Below, one piece after another: positions 37,347-51,400 of a stretch of DNA of 64,000 nucleotides (position 1 is its first letter; each line of letters begins with the position of its first letter). Both the position numbers and the translations under genes were made by a program. The DNA is taken from contig JACBWW010000040.1 in the NCBI GenBank assembly GCA_020086605.1, positions 1,699,185-1,763,184 of the forward strand. Reading direction: 5' to 3'. This DNA is from Lanius collurio. Its lineage: Eukaryota > Chordata > Aves > Passeriformes > Laniidae. The notes below the pieces were generated by a model, which worked only from the letters and a program-made list of their open reading frames with translations, was not told the origin of the DNA and ran no database searches.

Positions 37347-38899
37347 GAGCTCTGCCTGCAGCCTCCTGGCTGGGGCGTGCCAGCAGCTTGTGGGAGCAGC
37401 CCATAAACCACGGCACTGAGCGGATCCAGGCTTAAAAATAAACCTGGAAAGTGATGAACCCAGATCAGTTCACCGGTTTGGTTTAAAGAAAGCCTGTTGG
37501 GACAGCACTGAGGGGCTCAGCAGGGTGACGGGCACCTGAAGGAGAAGCTCCTTACACTGCTGTTCCTCCCAACTGTAGCTGCAGGCCCTGGATCCATAGT
37601 GATATTTGGGATAAGGAATGAAGGATCTGCACTGCAAAACCTCCAGAATGCCCCCAGAGGAGGCAGTAGGAGAATGGCTGAGCTTCTCCAGCTCTAACCA
37701 TTGCTTTGCCTCTCCAGGCACAGTAATTTGATTGAAGCACTCCGTACATGGGATGGATCCTCCGCTGTTCCCACTGCTCTGGGATGAGGCTCCACTTCAC
37801 TACTTGCATCAATTATTCTCCAGCTTCCCTCCCTGCCACCCCCTGGACTCCTCTGTATTTCAACATTCTCTCCCTTAATTTTCCTTTGGAGTTAAAATAA
37901 ACCTTTTGAAGAGATATTTCCTTTCCAGTGTCATACTACAATGTAGACCAAGTCTGCATTTGATTAGTAAATTCATCCCATGCTGGTGTTTTTGTATCCT
38001 CAGTGTCATGTACATTTAATAAAATGCTACTCCCCTCTCTGTCCTCACTTTTTTTTTTAAAAGGAAGATGTTTTTTAAAGTAATAGGAATATTCTTGATG
38101 TAGAAAGGAAGAGAAATTCTGAAGCCAGGGGTTTCCAAAAGAGCCAGCAGAAGTGACAGGCAGCAAGCACATGGGTCACTGAGCACTTCTGTGTTTTCCA
38201 GCCGTGTTTGAAGGACCTTTGAGAAAATGTCTGGGATGCTTCCAGCGCTCTCTGCAAACTGGAAGGAGATGTCACTGTCAGTGCCTCCACTCCATGGGCC
38301 TTTTTTCCAGCCCAGGGACAGCATTAACCTTGCAGGCTTCTGGCCAAAAGCAGGAAGGGAGCCAGAAGGCAACACTGACAGCAGAGAGGAGCCAGAGGAA
38401 AAACAGAGAAGGAAGTGGAAAGAAAAGTGGCACAGCCAGAGGGACAAGAAGCAGTTAGGACTGTACACCTGGACAATTCAGGCAGAAGACAACAAAAAGA
38501 AGTAAAGAAGGTAGGAAGTAATTGCCCCAGGGTGGTGTCCATCCCTCTGCACTCGTGTCTTTCTGGCACAGATGAAGCTTAGTGCAAATCATTGCAGGAC
38601 CAGCACAAATTGAGGCATATCCAGATCCTATTTAGAGGAAAATGCTTCAAACTTTTGTTCACAGGTGGGTTATACTGGGGCAGACAGGAACACAACCTTC
38701 ATGGCCCAAAGAATAAAAGCACTGGGGGAGGTCCTTAGTTAGTCAAATTGGATATTCTACCAGGATCTGCCAGCATCCTTCCCCCACATTTCCCTCAGCT
38801 CCCAGAACCAGCCCCGAGCTCAGACCTGAACAATGAAATGTTAATCAGATTCATTGCAGCCAGCAATTTAAAAAAACCATCCCAGAAGTCACCTCTTCT
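37347..38899. other. Non-coding stretch, no gene recognised
   Basis: Unique sequence with a purine-rich plus strand at about 38345-38515. That bias produces Lys/Glu/Arg-rich frames which I do not regard as coding. Confidence 0.5.
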
Positions 38900-41230
38900 A
38901 CAAACACACCCATCTAAAAGGGATATTAGTTGATGCTTTTGCAAAGAAATGCCAAGACAAGGCTGCTTTTGTTGTAAGAAAGATGTCCCGGTGACAGCTG
39001 CTGCTCCGTGCCACGCACAGGGCTGGGGCAGGAACTGCCTCACAGAGAAACAGCTCAGGCACTGCTATTTTAAATGTTTATCTTCATTCTGGTGAGATGA
39101 AACGGGTCTCGGGCATTTCAGAGAGGATAACTAGGAATAAATGCTGACACAACCTCTTAGCTGGCACTGGCTGGAAAAGAGCCTCGTTAAAAGTAAAAGT
39201 AAGGAGAGGAAAGCTCACAGAAGTGGAGCTGGTGGAGACGGCTTACGTGAAGGAACTGAAAATGAGCAGAAGGGCTGATAAAAGGCACGGAGGTTTTACA
39301 CAATAGCATATTCTCCTATAAACCACCTAATTCTTCTACTTGGTATTCATCACTGTCAGGAGCCTTTATAGCAGTGAATGAAGGCTTTATGCCTAGCCTC
39401 ATTATCAGCTCAATGATAGAGGGCAAGCCATGCACATGAAGTTCAGTACCAGAGATATGTTGTTAAAATGCTGCAATTTGTCAGCATTTAGATAAACAAA
39501 TGAGGGGCAGAGCGAGTGTGTGAAGTGACCTCTGCAGCATTCACGGGATATTTTGCCACTTGTTCTGAAAAATGTATTCAAATCGGTCTAGATTTGCTTG
39601 GGTGGAATGAGAAAACATTGATTTAAAAAAAAGTCTCTTTGAGCAAGACAGGGGTTTACTCTCACTTTCTTTTAAGTTGTTTCTCTCTCTGTAACCCTGT
39701 TCTTTGTTTACCATTGTGCTTCCCATAGACCCTGACATTCCAGTAAGGCTTCTTGGGCTTGATCCTGAGCAACTGGACTCACCAGCACATTCCTGGTGGC
39801 TTATTCGCCAGGACGGGCTGTGTGGCTGTCATTCCGGGGTGTGAAGAGTTCAAGAAGAACTAATAAGCCATGTGAATTGATAACACATCAGTGATGCAAA
39901 CTGAAGGAATGTGCTCTTCCCCACTACGTCAGCTAGTAAATAGGGAACCACAGCAGGAAGGAAAAAAAAAAATCTCTTTAAAGATTTTGCATCCTCCTCC
40001 TTCCCCATTGAGCAAGTTGAGCTCTAAGTTTGTATTTGCTGTAAGATTTACTCTGAGGCTTACGTTTGCCTGTTATCTGTCAATTCTCTCTCCCAGCGCT
40101 CACGCGAAACTCGCTTGAGGAGCAGACAATGCTGCTTTGCAGAGGACTCCATTTCTCAGTTTCTTACAGAGTTTTTAATGATGCTGTGAAAGCCAGACAC
40201 CCGAGAAATCAAATTAAATGAATTGTAACACTTTCTGAAAAGCAAGATTATGCTACAATGGGGTTTCAATCACCTCCGGGAGAATGTTTGTCTGAAATCA
40301 GGCCTTCCTCAGATTATACACAGCTGTTGAGCTGCCTAATGCTTTCACAGTTTTCCTATGTTGAAGGAAAACCTTGGTGGCATGGGATCACCATCAATCT
40401 CAATACCTCATACAAAGTGGAGTCACTAAAGTCTCATTTGCAGCCCCTTTTCTTTTTTGGCCTATACACAAACTTTTCTGCTCATTTGAAGAGAATTATG
40501 TGGGCTTAATTAAGTGTAGTAACTTATTGGTAGCACAGTGCCCAATCAAAGAAATGTGCAGATGTGATGTGAAATGATGGGGCGATGCTGTTGTGAAGAA
40601 TACAAATCAGGGTGACGGCTATTATTTGCACCCAAAAGAAGTTATTTGGGACTCAATTATCCCATTCATAGTAATTGTGGTGCACCAGATGGTTACAATG
40701 CAGAAAAGTTTTCCATGACCATAACATTTCTTCTGAGCATCTTTTCTTCTTCTCTAATTCACCATACGACGATTAGTTTCTTATTGGGTGTTTATTGAAA
40801 TGAGGGGGGCTAAGGAACAGATTTAGTGCACCAAGGAACAAAAGGGAGGGGAGACCCATGAATCAAAATAAGAGACTGCAGCTTGCTCTGTTGTTTTTCA
40901 GAGGCCTTGAAATAGTCGCCTTGCAGCTTATCTGCAATGACCTTCCCTCCCCTCCTTTCTCTTGCCTCCTTCTCTCCCCACATCCAGGAGATGTAAAGTT
41001 TTTCAAGTCTGACCGGCTGCTGTGCCGTCTGTCAAAGCCTTTCCAGCCAAGTGAGCAGTTTTTCATTTAATTCACTGAGTTGTCCTCAATAAAATTAATT
41101 CCTTCTCATCGGCACCATTGAAGCAGCGAATAGGAACAAAACCAAACGAGGTTGTGAATATAGTGCTGGTCATTAACTAGGGGCACTGACTCCATCATCT
41201 GTTCATCCCTTCGGCTCACTGAGGTGTTTG
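38900..41230. promoter_or_regulatory. Candidate conserved non-coding element cluster
   Basis: About 2.3 kb with no recognisable repeat. Isolated CpGs are kept inside AT-rich sequence, for example 'caaatcggtctag' (39581), 'catacgacgattag' (40764), 'ctcatcggcacc' (41107) and 'gcagcgaatagg' (41124). TAATT and TTTATTG-type sites ('gcttaattaag' at 40504, 'aaaattaattcc' at 41091) are frequent. This texture is typical of developmental enhancers in vertebrate gene deserts. The call is an inference from composition, absence of repeats and motif content. No open frame is convincing. Confidence 0.35.
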
Positions 41231-41704
41231 CCTCAGAAAAGGAAAAGCCAAGTGGGTGGGGAGAAAGTGAGAACAGAAAAGCCTGAGGGGCCTTGTTCTC
41301 AGCGAGACAAAATCAGCTTATTTCCACCGCAACCAACAAAGCAACAGGCGCTTGTACCAGCGGGATCTGGCCCTTGGCTTGGTGCTGGCCTGCAGCCCTT
41401 GCCCATCTCCAGTGGCAATCAGCTGGCAGGAGTTGGGCAAAGGTGTCTGAACACAGATGCTCTGCATGTCTGTCCAACACAACCCCTGAAAAATCTTTTT
41501 GCACCTGTTTGGAAAGCGGAGCAACTCGGCACCTTGCAGCCACATGCCAGCAATTTTTATGCTTCAACCTTCCTTTTTGGGAAAGGGAACTTTCTGCCCG
41601 GGTTCTGGGAAAGTCCTCCAGACAGCAGCTGTCATGGGCTGGTACTCCATGTTTGGCAGCACCGTGCAGAGCCCTGTGCATACAGCAGAGTGGGAAATCT
41701 GTTA
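41231..41704. other. Non-coding stretch, overlapping open frames unrecognised
   Basis: Frames of 159-164 codons on the plus strand (41228-41772) and 122 codons on the minus strand overlap here. The plus frames shift register relative to each other, and one runs into the CR1. I recognise no domain in any of them. Confidence 0.4.
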
Positions 41705-42056
41705 AGAATCATGGAATCATAGGATCATTTATGTTGGAAAAGACCTCTATGATCATTGGGTCCAACCATTAATAGAGCAGTCCCATTATTCATGACCAAA
41801 CCGTATTTCCAAGTGCCACATCCACAGGGTTTTGAAGACTTCCAGGGAAGGGACACAACCTCTTCCCTGCACAACACATTCCAGTGCCTGACCATCCCTT
41901 GAGTGAAGAAATTTTTCCTAATACCCAATCTAAACCTTCCCTGGCACAAGCTGAGACTATTACTCTCGATCTGTCACTTGTTGCTGGGGAAGAGACCAAC
42001 ACCTTGTTGCAACCTCCTTCCAGGTCACTGTACAGAGCAATGAGGTCCTCCCTTAC
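41705..42056 (-). mobile_element. CR1 LINE 3'-end copy with intact tail
   Basis: The plus strand begins with degenerate 'aatcat'-type repeats (reverse complement of the CR1 ATTCTATG tail). It then has 'atgttggaaaagacctctat', 'gatcattgggtccaacc', 'cagtgcctgaccatccc', 'gtgaagaaatttttcctaat' and 'aacctccttccaggt', all in the usual CR1 order. The copy is about 350 bp, 5'-truncated and non-coding. It appears younger than the 17790 copy because longer blocks are preserved. CR1 insertions normally lack target duplications, and none is seen. Confidence 0.9.
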
Positions 42057-42079
42057 GACCTGGCCTTTTCCCCTGGCAA

Positions 42080-42440
42080 TCTTCCCTTTCTGACACCTTT
42101 TTCCCCCTGAGCCCAGCGGTGTCGTGGCGCTCCTGGACTGTCCCAGTGCAGGATAAGGAGCAGGCAGGCTTTAATTGGAGCATACCTGTTGTTATGGTTA
42201 CTTTTATTTGTTAAACATAACGATGGCGTTGGGATTCACACATCCAGGACTTTCCTGACTAAGACAACGGCGCAGTTCTGGTGGCGTCTGCTTGAAACCT
42301 GATCATGTGGCTCCCAAGGCTGGCAACCACATCCTACTTTGGGGTTAGCCAAATAAAACTATAGTTTGGTTTAGTGCTGCTAGCTTTGAGGAAATGATGG
42401 TTATGAAATGTGGGCCAGAGTTTATGTTTACTTAAACTGT
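42080..42440. promoter_or_regulatory. Candidate regulatory block beyond the CR1
   Basis: About 350 bases with retained CpGs ('agcggtgtcgtggcgctcc' at 42115, 'acgatggcg' near 42220, 'acaacggcgcag' near 42265). It also has forkhead-like 'ttgttaaac' (42209) and homeodomain-like 'tttaattgg' (42170) sites. It may be the continuation of the 38.9-41.2 kb block, split by the CR1 insertion. Inference only. Confidence 0.3.
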
Positions 42441-45400
42441 GGCTGCCACGAGACAGAGCCCATCTTTCCTAACAAAGAAAGCCATGCATGAAAGGTGCCT
42501 TTCTTAATTTTTCAAAGGTGCTTTCCAGCTTAGACACAGGCCCTACACTGCCACTTGTGTTCTGAAACCTATATTAAAGTGACAGTCAGTTGCAACCCAC
42601 AAGCTCAAGCCACGCTTTGCAAACTGTTTATTATTTGCAAATACATAGAGCTTGATGACATGCATCACACAGATCTAATTTCAACTGGGTCTTTTCTGTA
42701 ATAAGCAAAACATGCTGTACCAGCAGAGCTACAACCAAGCGATGATAACATCTGGTTTTCAGACCATGTATGGATCAGAAAGATAACTTTTTTGCCTCCC
42801 AAAACAACAAGAAAATGGAAAAAAAAAAAGTATAATCCCAAATCTGGCTTTTGAGCACTACTTAGTAAGCAGGGGCAGATTTTCAAAGATAAACAAGGGC
42901 TTCACCATTCCTATCCACTATTGTCTCAACCACTATGCTTAACATGGATCTAGGAATTTAGTGCTCCCTTAAAATGAGTCAATTCAAACAGAACATACAC
43001 ACACTGAGACATTTCATGCCTGTATTACAAGAAATACAAGGAAACAGAAGGAAGAGAAGCAGAGTTACAGGAAATTGATCTCCCAAGTTTGCTGCAGACC
43101 TGGTTTGCCACCATCAGAAGCAAGCATAAAACCCAGAAGCCCCGATTCAGGTCATCTTCCCTACATCACTGCCTTTCACTGAGTAGATCAAACAGCCATA
43201 TCTTATTCTGCTTTTTGAGCACATCCCTTTGAGGCGAGTGGAGAGGCAGCAAAAGAAAAGTTACATGTTCCTACTTCGAGAAGTGGAATGAAACTTTTCT
43301 CCAGGGGTGAGTGGATTAAAAACAATATAAAGAGGTATGTTTGATGGAGATTAAAACATTGCCCTCACTCCAGGCAATGCAAGCCTTCCCCTGACCTCAG
43401 TGAGTACACAATTTCACATAGTCCTTTCCATCCTGTACCTTAATATCATTGCAATCCAAGGGTGTGATAATGGGATTTCAGATTCTTCTTCAAACCAGAC
43501 TGCAAAAAATGGAACTTCAGCACATCTTTCCTGACCATGACACTTTTTTTTTTTAATTGGGAATCATGTTAGTCCAAGGGAATTACAGTCTGTACTCTCT
43601 TCAGTAAACTCTAGGATAATTCCCCAATCTGATTTACAAACTTGCAAAACATCAGTGAGATCTCATCTCACTGCAACTGGAAGACAGAACTGTTACCCAA
43701 TATGGACAAAAGAATAGAAATTTGTTCCCATGGTGTTTTCCCTTTAGGCTTCATTCAGGATGCAGACCCTGCTCTGAAAACTTGAGAAATTAAGCTAAGG
43801 TCTATTCCAATTTTCTGCTCTGATTAATTCTGTACTAATTCATCTGAGCACATTCAGGTCCAGCTGCCAGCAGGTGTGCTAGAAAATTCAAGGCTCTGGG
43901 GAAGTCAGATGCAGAGGGACAGCTCCTACCCATGGCACTCTGCATGCTAAATCCTCAAAGATTTGCCTTCCCTTACAGTTATTTTTATTGACTGTTGTTC
44001 ACCTTCTTGTACCAGAGGGCTCAAGTCAGGGCACTGCTGGACTGCATCTTTTCTGACACATCATAAAAGGGACCCTCTGCCCTCATCTTCAGGGAGATGT
44101 AGATTGTTTTTTGTAAGAGGGCCATAATTGCCTCTGAGGAACTCAGTCTAACAGACTAAGAGCTGAGGCAAGGCAGGCAGAGGATGCTAAGAGGGCCAGA
44201 GGCCAGGAGGACAGAGCCATGAACACCCCTGGGCTCCCAGTGGTTGTGGGCCCACACACTTCCAACACCTCTGGCTTTCCCAGGGATGCCAGTGAGGTCC
44301 CTGGGCTGAGGAGTGCACAAAGTCAGTGTCAGATGTGAACACAAGTTCCTGACTGCTCATCTTGTGCTGCAGCTCCTCTGATGTCTTAGCTTTTGTTTCT
44401 TGCAGAAATGGTTTTGGTGACTGTACTTTTAGGCTTCCACTCATACTGCCTTATTACATCACATTACAATGCCCCCAGTATTTATGATGTTGCTTTGTCT
44501 CCCAAGCACACACACAAAAATTTCTTCCCATGCATTTCATTTTGATCTTATCTAGGGCTATAGCCTCTTTACTCTACCCAGGTCTCTTCTATTTGTTCTT
44601 TGGTAGGAATAAGCCCATGCAAAAATATGTGTGATGAAGCCTTAAAACCCCTGAGACCTATTCAGTCTCCAACTCTGCTATGAACTCAAAGTACAAAGGA
44701 ATGTCTCATTAATGGACATTTATATATCATCTGCATAATGACTCTTTTTCTACTCCCTCTACCCTTTTTATGCCTTTTAAGGTTTGACATTGACCATACA
44801 TTGACTGTCAGAGGTCGGTTACAAGACCAAGATTTGGATGAGAATATTGCAGGACACACTATGGAGAATTTAAATATATAGCGGCCACTGACTCTGTCAA
44901 AAGCCTTTTTCCATATTTAAGAACAGAGTTGAAATGAGGATTAGATTTAATGTTGATCAGAGTCAAGGTCAAAACCAGTCATATCTCTTTATATCTATTG
45001 AACTAATTATAAATACTGTGTGGTTAGGTGGAGTTATTTCAGTTCCAGGGGCTTCAGTGTGCCTTCTTAAACCTATTATCAAAATAACTGGAAATAATTA
45101 TTTGGATTGATTTTACATGATATTATATGTATCTGTCTGGGGTTTTTCAGGCAAAAAATTTGAAGATCATGAATAATCACATAGTTGACTTCAAAAAAAG
45201 GAAATGCATTTTTGTTCCAAATCTCTTCAAACTAACAAATGCTTCAAACTTACAACTAAGCAGGTATTCCTTCTACAATATCCCCTTTCCTCAAACAAAT
45301 GGTTTTACCAATGCTGAGATAAGTCTATTGTCCCCCAAAATACAAATATTTATGTAGGAAAGTAAAAAGAGCAGCACTTAGGGACCAAAGTTTGCATTTT

Positions 45401-48400
45401 TGCACCACAGCCATAGAAATATTTGTGAGGCCAAATATTTGTTTAGGATTAGGGTTTTTCCTGCAAGGCATGACACTGATTTGCACCTCTGGTCCCAAAC
45501 ATGAACCCCAAATTGCTAAAATATTCACTTAAACATGCAGGACCCAAAAGACCTTCAGGGAGGCTTGAAGAGAGGTTCCCACAGCAGAAAAGAGTAATGC
45601 AATCTGAAGAACAGCTGGCTAGGAAAATGTCCCTACAAATCTCCAACTGTCTCCCCACTGGAGTTCTACAAAAATGGTTTTTAAAAAAAAGTCTTGAAAA
45701 AATCCTATTATGACTTTGTTTGGAGCAGAAAACTTGATATTTCCTTTTTAAAATGAATTTTCTTTTCAAAATATACTTAAGACCACATCCATAACAAACA
45801 GATCAACAGATGGAACCACAGTGTGCCTGGGGGCACCCGGCCTTGCAGTGCCCGCATCCCTGGGGTCAAATTCTGTCCATCACTCCTGGAGTTGTGTGGT
45901 TGGAGTCACACATCCCATAAACAACCCTAATAGGCCGTGCAGTGGAGATCTCCCAGTGCTGTAGCTGCCAGTCTGATAGGGAATAATGACAAAGGAATGG
46001 GATGGTTGGTGGGAGCAGCCCTCCTGAGCCCAGTCCCACCACACAATGCTTGAAATAGGACTTTGTCCATCATCTTCCTCTCCTCCAGGGATGGGAAAGG
46101 CAGGAGAAAATATCTGCATTTATTCTCCTTGCTCCTACTGCTGAATAGATTTGGCTTGCTGCAGTCAGGGCCATTTGAATCAGGCAGAATTTCCCTGAAG
46201 ATTGCATGGGCTCCAANCTCCCATCCAGGCTGAAAAGGGCAAGTTAATGAAAGAAACCCCCACCCCGGCAATTCACAGGATGCATGAAAAGAAACCTAAA
46301 CCCCCCACATTCTCAATGCTAATTAAGCAATAATGATCAAGGCACAGAGTATTTCCTGGGGATTAATAACTAACTGGGAGGAGATGATGACCCCAGACAG
46401 TCATTAATCCTCAGGAAATGCCCTGCATCGAAGTTGTTATTGCTAGTTCAGGCTAAATATGTGAGAAAAGAGATTTTTTTAAAGTCCTTCTTGCCAGAGG
46501 TTTTCCAGTATGTTTTCCCTTTGGTTGGGATTATGAGCCCCCTGGAGAAGGACCTCTCAGACACATCAGTCAACCAGATAGCTCAAAATATTCTTCCAGA
46601 CCCCAGCATGATAAGAAATAAAAATTAAATCATAGCTCCTTAAGCAGACCCTTCTGCAGATGTCTCTTGAGACATTCAAAGCCTGTTCCTGAACAGCACA
46701 AATCTGTGTCAGCTCCCTCTGAACTCCATGAGGACCTCAGGCTCTGGGACCCCAAATTTCTGTAACCTCTGAGAGTCTCTTTATCCAACAAACACCAAGT
46801 CCATGGAGCTTGATGCTTATGGATACAGGCTCTGACTTTAGGATGTGCTTGATTGCAAGCTCATGTTTAATTTTAGGCACAAATACACTCAGCTGATTTG
46901 AATGATCTCACAGATGGTATACAGTAACCAAGAACACTTTACAAAATGTTCCTTGTAAGGAAGACCTCAAAACACACAAACACACACATGAAAGCACATG
47001 CCAAAGAGAAAGGGAGAGAAAAGCTTCTACTATCACATCACAAGCCTGTCCCTTCTCTCCTAACATTCTCAGGTCTGCTTAAGAAAGAATTTGGCTTCTG
47101 TGATCAAAAAAATGGAAGTTAAACAAAAGCTTTCTCATTCTTATTGGTAGTCCTTAATTTTTTCCAAAAGCAGAGCTATTTTTGTATGGCATTAAATAGC
47201 CCTTCATCTTTGACAGAGAAAGTAAGCAAAGATAGGAAAAAATAAAATTATTTTCATGTACATTAATCTTCCCAGCTAAGCTTGAAAATACATGAACACA
47301 CTAGGATAAGTAACAATAGCCAAACTTTCTTTTCTAAAATCTTTGCTGTCTAAAAACTATTAAAATTAATAATGTTGTGAGGAAACAAATAGGTGGTACA
47401 CATTTACATATGTATACGTATTACATGAATTAAGAGCAGTTTCAGACTTAAGCATCACTCTCTCAGCTCCTCTCTGTCACTCCCTGCAAAGAAACCCCTG
47501 AAGGATGGAAAAGAAAGGTCTGACAACAATAAGGCCTGCCTGAGTTCAGCTCCTACATTGATTTGAAACCATTGAAAGCATTCAGTACCTAACAGGATTA
47601 AACTAAGGAAAAGGCTAAAAAGAATATAGTTAAAATTCAGCCCTAACTACTAGGAAAAAAATAATTATCTTTTTCTTGTATGGCATCTCTAACCATAAGC
47701 AGAAAGAACCAATAAGTCAGTGCAAAATACAAACTACAGAAAGCTCTTAAACTAATGAACAGCTAGATGAATTAGCAAACCCCACTTTCTAAAAAATTCT
47801 GCTTTATCCTCCACATAAATCTCTTCACTTTGCAGCAACACCAGCCCCATGTGTTAATAACACAGTGTCAGCAATTTTGGTAAGATTTATATAGGAAAAC
47901 GACACTGAAAATTGCCTGGTCATTATACATTCCTTTAGAATCAATGAAACACTATAAATCTTTAAACACATTTGTCCTCATAGGATTCAGACATACTCCC
48001 CAAGTGTACCCTGACACTCATTAGAGGACACTTAAGCATGGTGTGGCAGAGAAAAATACATAATAAAGTCTCCATGTTGTTTTATTTTTTTTTAATGGAG
48101 TACATAGAGAGTGTATGGCAAGAGCAGGGTTGGGAGATCTATATGTGAGATGGAAATTAATAACAGTTCCAAACAAGAACCAACCCTACAGCTCCTCCAT
48201 ACCATGAGAGCAGTGACTTGGTCTAGAGTTTCACGTTGGCCTATTTCTTACTAGCTGGGCTAAGCTGGCATCAGGGGGCTATCATCTGTCAAAATATCAG
48301 CAGGAGAAACAATTGACAAAGCCACCACTTGAGAATGTTGAGTAAACTGGGTAAAAAGCAGTGAAAGAAGTTAATGTGCAACCTGGCACACAGTACCAGC

Positions 48401-51400
48401 CCAAGCCGTGAGAACCACTTATGTGATAATTGGTCCCTCACAATATCTTCTGCTCTGTAAAACATTGTCCTGGGCTTGTCTTTCAGCACAGGAACGGATC
48501 CCTTTGAGGCACAATGAAACAAACACCCACCTGAAAGCCCCCTTCAGCTGACAGGGGAGGAATTCAGGTGGGAAAGCTTGCGATTTCTGAAGAGCTACAA
48601 ACAGTTTCAGGTAACTCCAGACTCACCCAGGGTCAGTAGAAAAAAAGCAAACCCTTTTTAGAAAGAAGAAGAAACACATTTATATGCAGCCATTTATTCA
48701 GTTCAGACAGAAATTAGTAACCTCTGGGATTCAAAGTATCTCTCTCTCTCCACTTTTATCCTCCTTGTTGTCCAGCCTTAAAAAAAAAATAAAAATCCTT
48801 ATTGTACTGGCAGAGCATTACCAGGGGGAGAAATGTAAAACCAGGAAGCAGAAGAGAAACAGGGAAAATTAACAAAGCTGGTCTGTTTAAAAGTAGGAAC
48901 CCAGGCAGCAGAAATAGAAGAACATTAGAATATGAAACATCTTGTAACGCAGGTGTGCCACAGGGCGTCCAAGCTCCTCTCAGCCTTGCTTTACACACAT
49001 ATGTGTACATATATAGATACATACGTGCATCTACAAGCTTTTCAAAGTCGGAGGATTGGGAGACAGAGGGACTAAAAACAAAGCTAGTGATGTATCACCA
49101 CGTTAACATTCACACTTGGTCATATACAGACTCATTTTGCAAGAGAGCAGAGGCAAGTGTGCAAGTCACCCTCTGAAACCTACCCAGAAAGGAAAGGTGA
49201 TGAAAAATCTTTGATGGAGGGGTAAAATACACCCTGTAAGGAAATTATTTTACTTTCTAAAGTTGGTTCACTTTGAGCTTGTAGAGTGACCTAGGAGACT
49301 GTTCTAAACTGGGATTTTCTTGAGAGAAAGGGTCTGATTTGTAGCTACTGGAAAATATGAAATCCGTGTATGTTTTGGCACATCTTTAGATTCTCAAGAG
49401 TCAAGAAATGGCCCTCTGTGTTTTTTAGTGATTCAGGGAGTGGCAGCCAGTCCTTACAAAGTGGGAGAACTCAGTGTTTGTAGAGCAAATATGATTTTCC
49501 TTATGACAGATAATTTCCCATAGTGGAATCTATTCTTTCTTGTGGTGTTTCAAAAAACAGTGATCCACATTCAGGCTTGTTGCTAGAGCAACAAACATGT
49601 GGGCAAATGCTGCTCTCCCGAGATATGTTCACTGGCAGGCCAGGTGCTCCTTTGTATGGATCTGGGCTTTGTCATATTAACAACTGTGGATGAATCACGG
49701 CAATTTTTCCTTCAGATTTCACTAAAGCTCATGACAGCCATAGTTTCCTAGGCAGCTTGTGCTAAATCAATCCCTATTCCCTGAAAAGCACCATCCTTTT
49801 CCTAAGAAGTCATGTAGTGACCTGCCTCAGTGTGCCAATGGAAAAGTTAAAGGACAAAGCCAATGTTTGGCATCCAAGATTAATAGTAAGCATTATGGGA
49901 TTTCCTTTGATGAGATCACCCAGTGTGTCACAAAAATGGCAGCACTGCAGCCACAACAACCATGGAGAAGTAAGAAAAAGGACAGCACAGAGATGAGACT
50001 AAAACGAGCTCCCAGGTGAATAAGGCTTTATATCCTACTCTTATGCTGCTTCATAACACACTGTGCAAAAGACACAGTAAACTTTGCTCTACCTGGGCTC
50101 TGTTCAGACATGGGGAAGGTACAAAAAAGTCCCTCTGAGTAACCGTGTCCACATGTGACAAAAAGGGTCCCTGGGAAAAGGATGCTGCCATGTTGCACAG
50201 GTTCCAGGTCAAGGAGGCAGCTCTAGAGCAGAAATACCCTTCTGTACCACCTCTAGGTATGTCTTTACTCAGACAAACAAAAGAGGCTCTAGAAGAGAGT
50301 TCAAACACTGGAACCATGAGCAGCCATAACATATAATTGCCATTTTACTCGCTGATCATATCCAGACTCCTCCAAGTAGCTCCCTCCAGTACCATGTCCA
50401 GGCCCAGGCTAGCAAAATGACACTTTGGGGACTGCTCCCAAAGCAGCTGATACATGACATGGTGTGACCACCTCAACAACAATGCCACCCCAGCAGGCTC
50501 TACACCCTGAGGCACTGCCACGTGCCCTTGTGCCACAGCTCTGAGTACCTATCGCCAGTTCCATGCTGTAACAGCAATGTAGGTGAGAGCTGGAATGCAG
50601 CACCACGTGTGCTTCAGGGACTTGGTACCAGGGAAAACACTCAAATATTCATTCTGTAGGATGTTCCAGGAGCCCACAGGGGTCAGATGACCAAAGTGCC
50701 GTGAGAAAGGAACACTTCTCTAACAAGAGCTTTGCATGAACCAGTCTGTGCCACTTCGCTGTGGGCACAGGGACCGTTCTCTGAATCTCTTGTATTTAGA
50801 GACCTAGACACAGCAAAGGAGACCTAGGCCCTCTGAAGTAAAAAGCTGTGATTTTAGTCTCCATAATCTGCTTTTATTTATCCTCAGTCACCATGTTGGA
50901 ATTTTCCCTTGTTCTTCTTTTCATTTGCCTTCCCTTTAACTGAACTAGGAAAAGCTTACAGGAAAAACAGGCAACTTTCTTTTTAAAGGACATCAAATCT
51001 TGCAAGCAGAACATTATGACATGAGAAACATGTTGGTCTTCAAACAAGGCCTGACTAAACTTACCCCACTGCTCCTGGAAGGTGTAACCCCATTAATGTA
51101 TTCCTGATTCACCAGTGCCTAGAGAAAACCTGACCCTCCTTTCCTTGTGAGAGGCATTTTGTTAATGAACTGAATGGGGAGGAATTCAAGACTGTTTGAG
51201 GTTTTGCCTTCAGGTTATAAATGCTGAGATAGATAATTAACAATAAGGAAACCATAACTTTCTGTGTCCTTTCCTAAGCCAGTACCAGCATATGGAGTGC
51301 TCAGCAGATGGAGGGGCACAGTTACACATCTGGAATGCAGGTGCTTCACCAGATACTTGGTGGCATTCCAGCAGCTGGATTGCTCTGTAGGCACCCTCTG

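Noticed and set aside
41228..41772. Plus frames of 159-164 codons
   Set aside because: Two overlapping registers plus a minus frame compete, one enters the CR1 insertion, and no motif is present.
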